Source: Synaphobranchus kaupii
Taxonomy: Eukaryota; Chordata; Actinopteri; Anguilliformes; Synaphobranchidae
Direction: 5' to 3'
Assembly: GCA_029718625.1 (NCBI GenBank)
Contig: CM056395.1
Coordinates: 20,601,138 to 20,665,137, forward strand
DNA length: 64,000 nucleotides
This document shows, piece by piece, positions 1 to 12,246 of this stretch. A program made the translations under genes and the position numbers. Every line of letters begins with the position of its first letter. The first letter of the stretch is position 1. Below the pieces are notes generated by a model. It was not told the origin of the DNA, did no database searches, and was given only the letters and a program-made list of their open reading frames with translations.

Positions 1-58
<58 letters not shown>
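1..58. repeat. (GA)n microsatellite at window edge
   Basis: Uninterrupted GA dinucleotides from the first base, so the true left end lies outside the window. The tract is followed by a short (TAC)n run. A second GA tract at 509-542 lies on the far side of a retroelement-like insert. Confidence 0.95.
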
Positions 59-62
<4 letters not shown>

Positions 63-508
63 TACTACTACTGTTCTACTGCCCCAGGTACCTATTAATT
101 CGAAGCCAATATTTTTCCAAATTCAATGCACAAATTCACCAATTTGAATACCAATCAGAATCAAATAAATTAAAAGTAGTTCTGGGAGAAGAGGATGCCA
201 CAATAGAACTGGCAGCTCATTACGTCTCTGCCTGCCATCATTTAAGAGAGGGTGTGGAATAATTTAAATAGTAAATAGTCATGTGTGTTCTTTTTAATAC
301 TGCCAGGGTTTATATGTAATATGTATTACATTATAGTACTAAATGTGTTTTGGTGGGGGGGGGGGGGTTGTTGCTCATGTTTAGTTTTTTTCTCTCATCC
401 TTCTTGGGTATGGGGGGTGTTTATCGTCTGTCATTTATGTATCAATGCTTGTGCAACACAAGTTTACTTGTCATGCAAATAAAGCACATTTGAATTGAAT
501 TAGAATTT
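59..508 (+). mobile_element. Possible 5'-truncated non-LTR retroelement tail inside a GA tract
   Basis: The stretch ends at 478-507 in AATAAAG, then TTGAATTGAATT, which resembles the polyadenylation-like signal and short tandem tail of a fish non-LTR retroelement. GA repeats lie on both sides. A second tail of the same type lies at 22937-23040, also between GA tracts. No open frame is recognised. A 13-base G run lies at 355-367. The family and the left limit are inferred; it could instead be unrelated AT-rich sequence with a chance tail. Confidence 0.35.

Positions 509-542
<34 letters not shown>
509..542. repeat. (GA)n microsatellite
   Basis: GA dinucleotides with one GAA interruption, directly after the tail at 478-507. 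Confidence 0.9.
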
Positions 543-543
<1 letters not shown>

Positions 544-834
544 TTTTTGAGGTTATTTTATTTAAGTCGCTGTGTTTTGCGACCTCAAGGAAAACTCACA
601 AAGCCCTGAGATCCCAACTAAAAACACAGAAATCAAATGACAACCCCCCCCCCCCCCCCCCCCCAAATAAAAAATAAAATAACTTTTCACATGAACACTT
701 GTTCATTGTTTGTTGCTTATACATTTTGGAAGGGGGGTATGAAATTTTATTTGTAAATGCAAATTCAATTGCATTTGTTACAGGCTTTTATCCTTTAAAG
801 TGCAATTATTTATAGGCAGAAAATGGAAGGAGAG
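543..834. other. Unassigned sequence with a 21-base poly-C tract
   Basis: No gene is recognised. An uninterrupted run of 21 C lies at 644-664. The rest is AT-rich. Confidence 0.6.
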
Positions 835-862
835 TCAGAGAGAGAGAAAGAGAGAGAGTGAT

Positions 863-943
<81 letters not shown>
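835..943. repeat. (GA)n microsatellite, interrupted on its left side
   Basis: Interrupted GA repeats lead into a pure GA run over about 868-943. The Arg-Glu open frame across it is repeat-encoded. Confidence 0.95.
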
Positions 944-946
<3 letters not shown>

Positions 947-3114
947 CCATCCCCTTTAGTGGTTGTTCACATAATCAGACAATTCCATGCACATTCTTTA
1001 TAAGCCCTATAATACCCACCTTCCCATCCCCCAGGAACACACTAATGGACTGAATGTAAAAAGAGTGTGATACATTTTTTTAAGGGGCATATAAAAACAA
1101 AGTCTAGTCAGGAAACCACCAACATTTTTTCTCTTGTAATACTAAACAAACTGTATTTATATGAATTCACCAGAACCCAGAGCTGCTTTTTTTTTATTAT
1201 TTCTTATTGGTCTTTAAATCACTGAGAAAGTCAGAAACTCTTTTGTGGGGTACAATTCATATTGGTGCGTAATAGACGAAGACGATGGAAAGAGATGCCA
1301 GCCACCTGATGTAACAGGAGCCAACAGTCAGAGAAGACACATCGGTCTTTCTGTGACCTCAATTAGCAATAAAAAAAGATTTAAAAAAATAATATGAACA
1401 CGTCGTGAGAATCCATGCTCATTTCAAACTCCTGGATCCATATCGGTATCGTTCGTTTAAACCGTAGCATGAACGATTCAACTGAATAGCTGTTTAGCTT
1501 GTGAAAGGGAACACAGCCTCGTTTGAAGCTCATCAGATGAACACATTCCAACATTTGGGCCTTGTTTTCATGCGGAAGCACAGCAGCATACCATCAACCG
1601 GGCCCAGGCAGCCCATTTATGTTAAAGCAGAAGAGAGAACCCGATAACAGCGCCAGAACATTCTCAACAGTCTCAATCTCTCAGTTCTCAGCCTCAAGGA
1701 GACTGGGCGCAATCGCGTTATTTACATTTTGGCTATCGTATAAAAATCCTGGTGGAATGCCTTTCTGACAGAATTATGAAGAGCTGTGGGGTATATTCAG
1801 ATTTGAGCCAGGGAGAATTGGGCTCTTCGCCTGCCAGACATGTGTCATCGTCTCTTTCTTCCAAATAAATCATACACTCATTAATATGAGCCCGTGAAAA
1901 TATGCACTTTTGGTTTGTTCTGGTATCTCCTCAGTCAACAGTGCCCCCCCCCTCTCCCTCCCCTCCCCTCCCCCCACCTGAAACCAACATCTCCAGTGAG
2001 GCTGGTTTAACATCTACACGGACGTGCAGGAAAGAGTGTGAATGTGTGATTATTTCCTCAAATGTTCAAGTGTCAAAAGGTGAGTCGTAACCCCCTAAGA
2101 CCCAGCAATTCATTTTTGTCTCCTATAGGGGACATGAGTCTCTGGTCTTAATCTCAAGAACCATGCATATTCTATACTATGCTAACCTACACTACAAGTG
2201 ATTCAATAAAAACAAAATAAATAATATTTTAGAAAATATTTTCACTGCAACTTGTTTTTGTCATCCAAAACACCAGTATTATGTCAAAAGATATCAATAC
2301 TTAAACTTTCTGTCTGCCGGATCTCAGGAAGATATAGCACATAAACAAAAACATGAATGTAATCCCGCCCTAGGTGACAGCAGTCCCCAGTACCATCCTG
2401 TTACAACATGGGATTCAAAAAAGCCCAAAGCGGTGGGGATTCTCCTTGTTTTTGTACCACCCAAGCTCTTAATCACATAATTGCAGAGCTAACATATTGT
2501 ATTAATGCCTGTGGTCGTGTGTTCATAGTACTCAGGAACTCGCAAACAAAACATCGCTTCAGTGCCAGGGCTACCTACCACAGGTTTTTGCTTTCTCCTT
2601 GAAATCAACAGTTCAGTTCAGATCCAAGAAACCAGGTGAGGTGAGTTAACTCTGTAATCAAGAGCTTTCATTGACCAGATAAGCTCTGAATTACAACGAA
2701 AAGCAGGAGAGACAGCCACTCTCTAGGACCAGGGTTGAGGACGACTGAAACAAATGATGGCTCTAAGGTCGAGTAATGGTGTTTATGTTGCTCAAACACG
2801 GCACTGGGGGTGTTTGACAACAGAGCCAGTGGAACAGAAGAGGTCCAGCTATCACAGGGGCCTTGTGAATTCTCCAGGAGAGGCCAGATGTCCAGTCAGT
2901 CTCTCGTGGTTGCGAAGACCGATGCCATTGCACGTTCCCCCCTGCCCCACCACCCCTTTGAACTCTGACCTCTGACCAGAGGAGAAAACCCCCAGTGAGC
3001 ACTGACCCTGTGCTCTCACACAGACAACTCGTCTGTCAGGTGAGGCTACATCCATGCGAACCTGAAAGATGAAAGACGCAACAGAACGAGACTGAAAGAC
3101 CCAACACTGAGGAC

Positions 3115-3117
<3 letters not shown>
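944..3117. other. Unassigned sequence, no gene recognised
   Basis: Short open frames only, none with a recognisable domain. A C-rich tract (CCCTCCCCTCC type) lies near 1944-1976. Nothing else stands out. Confidence 0.5.
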
Positions 3118-3185
<68 letters not shown>

Positions 3186-3243
3186 CAGAGAGAGAGCGAG
3201 AGAGGCAGAAGGAGAGGAGAGAGAGAGAGAGAGAGAGCGAAAG
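3118..3243. repeat. Imperfect (GA)n microsatellite
   Basis: GA dinucleotides with scattered GG, AA and CA interruptions. The leucine/serine-rich minus-strand frames over it are repeat-encoded. Confidence 0.92.
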
Positions 3244-5202
3244 AGTAGGGCAGACCAGAGAGAAAAATAACAAAAACAGTAGCTATCCTTTGAATTATGA
3301 CACCCATCTTTTGACTGATTGACATAAGGAGCTTTTATTTATTATGTATTGTATATTTATGTGTATTTTATGTATATTTAAACGCATTTCAAAATTGAGC
3401 CAAGCTAAAATAAGGATGAGGAACATCACAGGAAACACGACGCAGCAGCAGTAGATTTGGGGCCTGGAACAGTTCAGAGGCCAGCCTTGACCTACTTACA
3501 GGGAGGAAGATGAACACAAGCACAGAGTGGCATGTGTTTTCAGCTGAGCATTGCAATTGGAAGGGGTGTGTGTGTGTGTGTGGGAGAATCGCTATTCTGT
3601 GATTAGACAGAGGCTCCTTGCCTGGCCTCCTTCATGTTGTTTGTTAGCGTTAACCTAAACCCCTCCAGCAGGAATTCACAGAATTCCTTTTTTATAAGAA
3701 GAGAAAGAAGTTACAGAAACAATGATTGGATTAAAAAAGCATGTTGTGCAGGTTCTACAGTACCACTCGCTGAAGGTAACGGAAGGATCATTGCTTTTCA
3801 GGGTCTCCTCTGGTAAATACAGGTAGAATTGCATATAAAAGTGTCATTTTCATGGAACATCTGGACACCCAACAAATTGTCAAAACAATAATTATATTGT
3901 CTTCGCAACCTATTGGAAATAGCCATTATATCCCAAGTTACAGTTTTTTCATCGTGGTTTTGATGAATATCTTTTGCCTAGATGTTCCCTTTTCATGAAA
4001 ATTAGTTCTGAATTGCAATATTCAGAGAGAAGGAAAAAACTCTCGTAGTTTTTTTTCACGGATAAAAGACCTGATTTGTTCATAAATATTTGTTATAATA
4101 TTTACTATAACTCAAAGGTGTGGCATATCGACCGAGAACTTGTGTGAACATAGCACACAGCATGAACTAACGGCTAACAGTCTAATGCCTCTAACGCAAC
4201 ATTTTTTTCCCATGTTGCCAAGAATCACCTGAGGGTCCCCAGACCCCAGTTTAGCCATTCAGGGAAGAGATAATCCCATGTCAGGGTTACAGTAACTGTG
4301 GGAAAGGTATTTACTCTACCAAGCACTACTTTAACTCTCATTTCTTCATTTTGCTCATCATAGGTGGGGCCAAAATACATTCCTTTGCTCACAGCTGCAT
4401 TCCAGTGCATACAGAAACTCGAACGGATACAAGTAATCATGTAGCTTACTGAACATACTGTATGTAGGAAACATTAGTAAGGACACGGAACGTGGCACTG
4501 TGAACTAAGGCTGTGTGGATGAGAGAGCGAAAACCCAAATCAGGCAAAACATGGAAAAACAACAACCAGAATACAACCATTATGCAACCCAGTGGAGCTA
4601 TAACAGACCAGACCAGAACGGAGAAGGAAATATTAAATTGGAACACAAATGCTCATTATCTAATTCCTGCCACAGAAATGAAAGTGTTTCATTTAAAGCG
4701 ATGTGTCACATGTGTTTCTCCAGCCTTGTCTTTATGCTCACTGGTACAATTGCCTTTTGTTTTCTGTACACAGACCCTTGTTCCAGAAGGACAAGTGACC
4801 CTGTGTTGCTTCGGACCGCAATACCGCGAACGCACATCCTTAAAGATATCAAACAAAGCCACTGTTTGAAAAACTTGTACCACGGAGACACAAACGAATG
4901 AAATCTCTTCTTGGTTCGCATTTTTTTTTGTCGAAGGCACTGTGCTTTGTGGTGATGCAAGGGCAGATGCCGAAAAGTTTGTCAGAGTACGAACCCTAGG
5001 GGAAGAAGAAAGAAGATATTGTTGAGTTTGTCTTTTTTGTTCTGCCAAACAGCAATATGGTACTGAATGTTCCCGACTGCAGTTCTCGTTGTTTTTCTGT
5101 GTGTGTTTGCGTGTTTTTGCACGGCTACCCGATAATTCCCCGCAATGCAAACAAGTGAACTCAACCCAGGTTTCTGTAATTACGCAGGGATTAAATACAT
5201 AC
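3244..5202. other. Unassigned sequence, no gene recognised
   Basis: Two overlapping plus-strand frames (4513-4869 and 4515-4901) and a 171-codon minus frame (4689-5204) share the same DNA. None contains a recognisable domain, and there is no splice or promoter context that I can support. Confidence 0.5.
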
Positions 5203-5226
5203 ATAAATAAATAAATAAATAAATAA
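5203..5226. repeat. (AAAT)n microsatellite
   Basis: About six AAAT units immediately upstream of the SINE-like element at 5231. Confidence 0.9.
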
Positions 5227-5230
5227 GGTG

Positions 5231-5586
5231 GGGCGGCATGGCGGTGCAGTGGCTAGCGTTGTCGCCTCACAGCACACTGAGTTTGAATCCCGGCCGAGGG
5301 CCTTTCTGCGCGGAGTTTGTTCTCCACGTGTCCGCGTGGGTTTCCTCCGGGTACTCCGGTTTCCTCCCTCAGTCCAAAGACATGCAGGTTAGACTAATTG
5401 GAGACTCTAAATTGCCCATAGGTATGAGTTCGTGAGTGAATGGTGTGTGTGTGTGTGTGTGTGTATACCCTACGATGGATTGTCAACCTGTCCAGGGTGT
5501 ATTCCGGCCTCTTGCCCAACGTATGCTGAGATAGGCTCCCCTGCGACCGAGATTGAGAGGCGGGAGATTGAGATGGCGTGAGTCAC
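5231..5586 (+). mobile_element. tRNA-headed SINE-type element, widespread fish family
   Basis: The head reads GGGCGGCATGGCGGTGCAGT, and a B-box-like motif GTTTGAATCCC lies at 5281-5291. The body (GTGGGTTTCCTCCGGGTACT and the following ACATGCAGGTTAG) is highly characteristic of a repeat found in many fish genomes. A (GT)n run at 5443-5464 interrupts the body. The 3' part resumes near 5468 with the dinucleotide-flanked TGTCCAGGGTGTATTCC motif. Only the 3' part is duplicated in the palindrome beside it. The exact 3' end is uncertain, because the last bases before 5586 may be flank. Confidence 0.7.
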
Positions 5587-5716
5587 GGGCGCCACTGACC
5601 GTGACTCACGCCATCTCAATCTCCCGCCTCTCAATCTCGGTCGCAGGGGAGCCTATCTCAGCATACGTTGGGCAAGAGGCCGGAATACACCCTGGACAGG
5701 TTGACAATCCATCGTA
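5471..5716. repeat. Perfect 116-bp inverted repeat with 14-bp spacer
   Basis: The left arm 5471-5586 and right arm 5601-5716 are exact reverse complements by eye over 116 bp. The spacer is 5587-5600. The arms consist mainly of the 3' part of the adjoining SINE-like element. The plus- and minus-strand open frames here are mirror translations of the same arms and are not genes. Either a replication template switch or an assembly error would give this pattern. Confidence 0.9.
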
Positions 5717-5796
5717 TGCTGAGATAGGCTCCCCTGCGACCGAGATTGAGAGGCGGGAGATTGAGATGGCGTGAGTCACGGGCGCCACTGACCGTG
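5713..5796 (+). repeat. Third, direct copy of the palindrome left arm and spacer
   Basis: Bases 5713-5796 repeat 5520-5603 exactly over 84 bp, offset by 193 bp. The order is therefore forward, inverted, forward. The copy begins within the last bases of the right arm. Confidence 0.9.
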
Positions 5797-5900
5797 TCCC
5801 TTTGGTTCACCCGGAGAAGCAGCGGCCCCAGGTTTAGGAAAAAAATCTTTATTTCCCAAGTTACCCCTTATGAGGGCCCCTTTGGGAAAGAAAGGTTTGT

Positions 5901-6023
5901 ACTGGCCATTCAGTGTACTGCGGCCTTTAAGTAGGAAGAGCACTGGCCATTCAGTGTACTGCGGCCTTTAAGTAGGAAGAGCACTGGCCATTCAGTGTAC
6001 TGCGGCCTTTAAGTAGGAAGAAT
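5901..6023. repeat. Three-copy 41-bp tandem repeat
   Basis: The unit begins ACTGGCCATTCAGTGTACTG at 5901, 5942 and 5983. The copies are virtually identical. A 17-bp motif, GAAGCAGCGGCCCCAGG, flanks the block at 5816-5832 and 6029-6045, so the block sits inside a short direct duplication. Confidence 0.88.
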
Positions 6024-6320
6024 TTGAAGAAGCAGCGGCCCCAGGCCGCGCTGAGAGCGGAGAGGGAAAGACTTCTGCCGACACCTTTTCCTTTTCTGCG
6101 GGGGTGCGGGGGTGCACTGCGGGATGACTTCTTCCCTCCCTCACCCCCCATTGGCTTGGGGTTGGAGACAGGCTTGGTTGGCCTGTGAATGATTTGGTGA
6201 GGGTGAAAGACCAGTGCCTTGAGGAGCGGTGTGTCTAGAGGCACTGGCCACCGTTCATAAACTAAGATTACCTCATACCTGCTTCCACTGCATAGTTAAG
6301 ATCTGCTGTTACAGCTGTTA

Positions 6321-6489
6321 GGCGGAAGTGTAGTATAATGCTTAAGGAACTGGCCTTGTAACCAAAAGGTTGCAGGTTCAATTCCCAGGTAGGACACTTC
6401 CGTTGTACCCTTGAGCAAGGTACCCAACCTGAATCGCTTCAGTATATATCCAGCTGTATAAATGGATAATATGTAAAACATGCTAATGT
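6321..6489 (+). mobile_element. tRNA-derived SINE, 3' tail missing
   Basis: The head GGCGGAAGTGTAGTATAATG carries an A-box-like stretch. The B-box GGTTCAATTCC follows near 6373, then the body motif CCCTTGAGCAAGGTAC and the AGCTGTATAAATGGATAA segment. It matches the complete minus-strand copy at 13881-14100 over the head and body but lacks the GGATA-loop tail. It is not a functional tRNA, since there is no cloverleaf with paired acceptor ends. Confidence 0.8.
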
Positions 6490-7931
6490 ACTCACTGGGC
6501 ACTTTTCTATTCTGTACACACACCCTTATTTGCCGATGCTCTTGGGATATGTGCCCAAGCACAATGCATTTTGGAAATATCAATAATTGAGTATTGTCCG
6601 GAAGGATACAAGAATCTGCAAAATAAACAAATGAATGAATAGGATTTTTGGAGATGTCTGTAGGTGGGCAAATGATACGTCCTGACGGATACGTCGCTAA
6701 CTCCCAGGGTCCCTGACCGTGATTGGTCGAAACGCCCTGGCTATAAATCACGCTCCTCCTCTCATTTGGGATTCTTATGAGGCGTTTAGTCTTGTTTAGG
6801 AATCCCCTGAAGGTGAGGGCTAGGTGTAATTTACAGCTGATGGGTGCTTTGTCAGTTACTTGCATTTTACTCAGCTGTTATTATGTAGTCCTCCAGCGCA
6901 AAAAAAAAAAAGTGAAACTTTTGCAAATCTCAATACCCGCCTGGAAATGTTTTCAGGCATGCCCACTGACATACCCCCCCACCATCCCCCTCCAGCATTC
7001 CTTCAAGAGCGTGACTGCTGGTTACTGCATGCAGAAACACCACATACAAATACTTCACCTCAGTTTATCTCGCACCTACTACTCCTACCACGCATTATTA
7101 CCTGTTCCTCAAGTCACCTCAAGCTGACAAAAAAATTAAATTAAATAAATTTCAGTTTCCATAAATTTTAAGACAGAAAAGTAAAGCAAATTAATTTAAT
7201 TACTTTGCTCAGTAGAGTTGTATATATAAGGGGTGAATTGCAGTACATTACTTGTGTTTTACACATTGTCCATATGCAGAAGCAGGGTAGTCACGTCCCT
7301 ACCTCAGGCTATAAGAGCAGGGCCCCACCTCTCCTGAAAATGAGTACCCACTGAATTACTGATGTAAAAAAAAAATAAAATAAAAAAAAAACCTATTCCT
7401 AAATCTCAAAATTATATTTGGGGTGGCAGTTTTTGCATCCTTATGAATGTATGCTAGTTTAATCGGGTCATACGTATTTGATCCTCAAGGGCCATAGGTT
7501 ACTCCGTTACGGCGTAGGAATCAGCATCTCCTCAACACGGGCTAGAAGAGAGGAAAGGCGTGAGAAAACGCAAAGGATTCTGGGAAAGCACACAGAGAAA
7601 AGGGGGCAGGCCCATCCCTCCGCTGGACTTCAGCGCCAGACGTGTTTCAGCAGATTCTAGAAGGGCTTCAGACTTCAAAGCATCTCCAGACCATCAAATA
7701 CTCATGGCTAAGTGTTGAGACACAGAGAGCACCGAGGTGAGCGAGCCTCACCGTCCTTTTATATCACACACTCCATACCCTACATACTGATTACTGAGGG
7801 AACAATCGGCATGGACACAATCATTATCATCATGATTATAACCATGGATATGATCAGGATTATGATAATAATAATGAGCATAATCATCTTCATGAATGTA
7901 TATAATATTAATAATAATATAACAATGTTAA
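6490..7931. other. Unassigned sequence, no gene recognised
   Basis: Mostly AT-rich, with short A runs near 6901, 7368 and 7384. Open frames are short and show no known domain. Confidence 0.5.
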
Positions 7932-7945
7932 TACTACTACTATTG

Positions 7946-8011
<66 letters not shown>
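7932..8011. repeat. (TAC)n then (TAA)n trinucleotide repeat
   Basis: An interrupted TAC/CTA run switches to a pure TAA run at about 7977. A degenerate (ATA/ATC)-rich lead-in covers 7820-7920. Poly-Leu/Ile and poly-Ser frames over it are repeat-encoded. Confidence 0.93.
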
Positions 8012-8013
<2 letters not shown>

Positions 8014-8116
8014 GCTGTTAGTATTCATATCGAAAATACTTTTCATGTGGTGTGCATTGGTGTGCTCTTAAGTAATGAATGACAGAGTGGTACCCTAATG
8101 CGTGTATATTGCACAT

Positions 8117-8308
<192 letters not shown>

Positions 8309-8984
8309 TATGTAAGGGAGTGAGCCCCCCCCCCCCCCCCCCAGAGGCCTGATCTGACCCCCCCTGCACAGTTTTTCCATGGCACAGGCAGGGTTTACAG
8401 AGGGCCAGAAGGGGAGCATAAATCCACTGCCATGAGAAAGATAAATATCCCTCTCTATAGGGCGCTGTTAGGTCTCTAAAAACAGCTACACAGTTGGGCC
8501 ATTCATTCCTGATGAGGAGGAAGTCCAGTTGGAAACAGGGTAATAACCCGATATCTGGAGACTGGAGAGGGAGACACATGGGTGGACACTGGCCTTCAGT
8601 CATGACTGTCTAAAAGGCCATGATTAGAGCAAGTCTGTACCCCCAAGAGCCACACTCAAATTCATTCATTCATTCACTCATCGGATTGCCTGTTTTTCAC
8701 CGACTCGTTTCACTGACTCGTTTACTCATTCGCTCTTTCATTTACTCACATGTTCATTCATTCACTCATTTAGTCATGGCATAGTAATTCAGGGATTCAC
8801 TCATCCCGTTTTGTCTGGACTAGCCGTCTGCCAAATGGGCCGGCACACTGTTGTGTAGGTGGTGTAGGTGTATGACAACATTAGGACGTCACTGAAGAAA
8901 CTACAAACAGGTCAGATAAAGCACATTTCTATCATAAAGTAACAGCTATAGACATGAACATTGAGTCTAGTAAATGCAGTAAAG
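8309..8984. other. Unassigned sequence with poly-C and degenerate ATTC repeats
   Basis: An 18-base C run lies at 8325-8342, just after the CA array. Degenerate ATTC/ACTC repeats lie at about 8657-8775. No gene is recognised. Confidence 0.6.
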
Positions 8985-9181
8985 CAGGGGTCCTCAAGTT
9001 AATCCAGAAAGGGCCGGTGTGGGTGCAGGGTTTTGTTTCAACCGAGCAGCAACACACCTGATTCTACTACTCAACATCCTATAGCTAAGAATCGATTAGT
9101 AGAAACAGGTGTGTTACTGCTTGGTTGGACCAAAAGCCTGCAGCCACAGCGGCCCTTTCTGGATAAGATTGGTGACCCCTG
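8985..9181. mobile_element. hAT-type MITE, 197 bp
   Basis: The termini are CAGGGGTCC on the left and GACCCCTG on the right, as in many fish hAT elements. The inverted arms match with scattered differences over about 80 bp, both carrying ATCCAGAAAGGGCCG and ACACACCTG. The flanking 8-mers CAGTAAAG and AAGTAAGC share only a core AGTAA, so the target duplication is degraded. It has no coding capacity and would have depended on a transposase supplied elsewhere. Confidence 0.78.
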
Positions 9182-11188
9182 AAGTAAGCTATGGCTAAGT
9201 TTTAAGGCTAAGACATGATAAACTACATCACAAAACAAGACACTAGATTTAAAAATGCGAAGCATATTCAGACTTGAAGTGATATACGTCTGCGAGGGGT
9301 CTGAGGAGAGATCCGGGAGGCTCTGTCGCCGGGCAGGGAACACAAACGGCCTCCGCCCGCTGCAGGGAATGAGCTGATTGGTCAGTGCGCTGCTGTACAG
9401 CATCCTAATGCTGCAGAAAGAACCAGGTCATCACAGCTAATGACATTAGCAGAGCTGTACAGGTTCCTGTCCTCCATTGCTCAGATGGCCATTCCTGGAC
9501 ACACAGCAGCACTGCAATGCACATCACATTAAACTTCTTTATAAGCCACCCTTATCTAGGACAGCTTACACAGCTCACATTTGGCACATTAGCCATTTAG
9601 CTACTGGGCTGTAACACTTTAGGGTTTTGGCGGGTTTTGCCAAGGTAACAGCAGCTGTTGCCCCTATAAGCTTTGTGTTATAAAGCCAGCTCCGTCACCT
9701 GCGGATGGGACGGTGGTCAGTGCAGCTCAGCCTCTAATTATTTTGATAAAGCGGCCCAAATGGTGTCTTGATCATTTAATTGATGCAAGTCACCATCTCA
9801 ACCAGCCCCCCCCACCTCCACGTCGATCCACATTGACCTCCAATTCCCACTTATCACCCTCCCTCACAAATGTCCCCCACTGAATTCCAAATGCTGGTGT
9901 CCCGCAAGAATGTCCCGCGCATCCAAAGACCGGCATTTAGCTCTGTGGATAACCCCGCTGTGAATGTCCCTCAGTTTCATCAGCGCTAAGCTTTAAGATG
10001 CTACGGTCTGTGGTGTATACACACGAGCCTGCGGCTTTCACCGACCCACCTGAAGCATTGTGCGTTTGAACAGGGAGAGGAGTGCGTAAGCGCGAATACA
10101 GCCCATATTAAATAAATCCTCTGCCAAAACAGAGCTCGCGTTACGTTAAAGACAGGTGGCGAAAGAGGCAGCCAAACGCGCTCGCAGCCACACACAGCCA
10201 GACGTCCACTCTCCCTGTGACACACCTGTACTTAAAGCTGATCTCACTTGCTTACAGGCTTACACCGTTCCGAAATCCCACGCCCCTTTCACTCGCCCGA
10301 CCAACTCAGCTCTTTCACACAGAACTGACAATCAAGGCCTCCCAAATGGATGGAACCAAACTTAAACGCCGGTCTGACGACCCTTTCATATAATTAAATG
10401 AACGCAACCCTTCATGTGGCTAAAAATAGGCCCGATTACAGATTCAAAATGCAGTTTCTTTTTAAAGCCTAGCTGACTGCCTTTTGGAGGGAATAGAGAG
10501 GGTTTATACATTAGTGTTGTTGAAAGGTTTCTCACTTTCCCAAGGGTCCAAAAGAGCAGGCAACCTTACAGCATGCTTAGTTCAGAAGTTCATACCTTAT
10601 ACGTGACATATGATATGCGCCTACATTGTAGGTGAGAGAGTACAGGTTCAGGTAGAAAGATATTTTAATAGAGTGAATTTGAATCTGAAACAAAAATCAG
10701 CGCTGGTTCACAAATATCTGAAGGGCCGTGTACATTCCTGGCTTTTGGTCCGACCGATTATTCTGGCTGGTGGTAATTTTCTAAACAGTTGTATATACTG
10801 TACCAGCACTGGTTCAGTCTTATTATGGACCAGAGGAAAACATATTCCCCATGGATATGCATCTGCAGCTCAAGACTTTTTTTTTTAAAAACATTAAAAA
10901 AACAGGTCCATCAAATCCATCTTAATTATTTAAATGATTAAATAATTAAGAGCAGAAGTTGGCATGAAATCCTAACGCAGATTGGTCATGCACCCCTGAC
11001 CAAGGACTGGGCGGGGTGTGCTGGTTCCAGTCCAGATCTCCAGAGGAGTGGAGTGCTCCTCTGGACCTGCTGGCTGGGTGGTTCTGCAGAACATATAACA
11101 CCACGGCTCAGCCTTGGCTCACTATCTCCGAGGAGCAATAACAGGATGAAATGATCGCCGTTTTCACTCTGTGTGCGCGCACGCATGT

Positions 11189-11190
<2 letters not shown>
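9182..11190. other. Unassigned sequence with a decayed L2/SINE-tail match and a palindrome
   Basis: Positions 9543-9580 resemble a decayed SINE/L2 tail (CTTATCTAGGACAGCTTACA compared with the complete copy at 13881). A 30-bp AT-rich hairpin with 13-bp arms lies at 10921-10950, and a short GC hairpin lies near 11040-11064. No exon is recognised. Confidence 0.45.

Positions 11191-11234
<44 letters not shown>
11191..11234. repeat. (CA)n microsatellite
   Basis: About 21 CA units after an alternating GC/AC lead-in. Confidence 0.95.
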
Positions 11235-11236
<2 letters not shown>

Positions 11237-11861
11237 TGCTTCCCCGTGGAGCTGGCTGTGGGCCCTCATTTCAGGTCCAGGTGATGTGTCAGTGCAGAGC
11301 CCTTCTGTCCAAACTGTCATCACAGAGGACCCATAACATTACCTTCCACACCAGCACTTCTCCTTAAACACTGAGTAATACTGTCAGATTGACAGAGAAT
11401 TCACTCAGGAGACATTCGTTTTCCTCTTGGAAGCAGTAATAACACATTATTAGGCATTCAGCACCCCAAGCACCCCCCCCCCCCCCCCCCCCTTCCCCCC
11501 AAACCACAGCCTCACCTCTGTCTCTCTCCCTCCCCCCTCACATTTTATTTGGACTAAAGAGAAGTCTTACTTTTTGATTTGGTGATTGCAGCCACGTTAA
11601 AGCAAACAAACATACAAACAAACAAATGGAAATCCCCTTTTTACTGATTCATTTCTTTAATGAACCAATCATACCAACAGAGACATGTCTGGGCTTCATC
11701 ACGTGGATAAATTCAGACATTAAGAGCCATTATTATATAGAGGTGAGTAACAAGAGTAGCACAGAAACACAAATAATTAAGCAAATATGCGGCTAGAACT
11801 CAACGAGTGTATGTGTTCAGAGCATGCGGTAGCGTGTATGCTTCCTCAGCTCTCTCACTCT
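11235..11861. other. Unassigned sequence with a 20-base poly-C tract
   Basis: A C20 run lies at 11473-11492, next to further C-rich sequence. No gene is recognised. Confidence 0.55.
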
Positions 11862-11888
11862 TACACACACACACACACACACTTCCTA

Positions 11889-11925
<37 letters not shown>

Positions 11926-12044
11926 TACACACACACACACAGACACACACTCTCTTTCTCATTCTCTCTCTCTCTCTCTCATACGCACACACACACACGC
12001 ATTCTCTCTCTCTCTCACATACACGCACACACTCTCTCTCTCAT

Positions 12045-12085
<41 letters not shown>

Positions 12086-12114
12086 ATCTCTCTATCTCTC
12101 TCTCTCACTCTCTG

Positions 12115-12146
<32 letters not shown>

Positions 12147-12246
12147 ACCCTATCTCTCTATCTCTCTCTCTCACTCTCTGTCTCTCACACACACACACAC
12201 ACACACACACACCCCCTATCTCTCTATCTCTCTCTCTCACTCTCTG

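Noticed and set aside
4513..5204. Plus-strand 118/128-codon and minus-strand 171-codon frames as a gene
   Set aside because: They overlap each other in different frames, show no recognisable domain, and have no splice or promoter evidence.
5553..5788. Pair of short frames with nearly identical peptides on opposite strands
   Set aside because: The similarity is produced by the perfect inverted repeat, not by duplicated genes.
6321..6400. Functional tRNA gene
   Set aside because: A- and B-box-like motifs are present but no cloverleaf with paired acceptor ends; the sequence continues into the SINE body and matches the 13.9-kb SINE.
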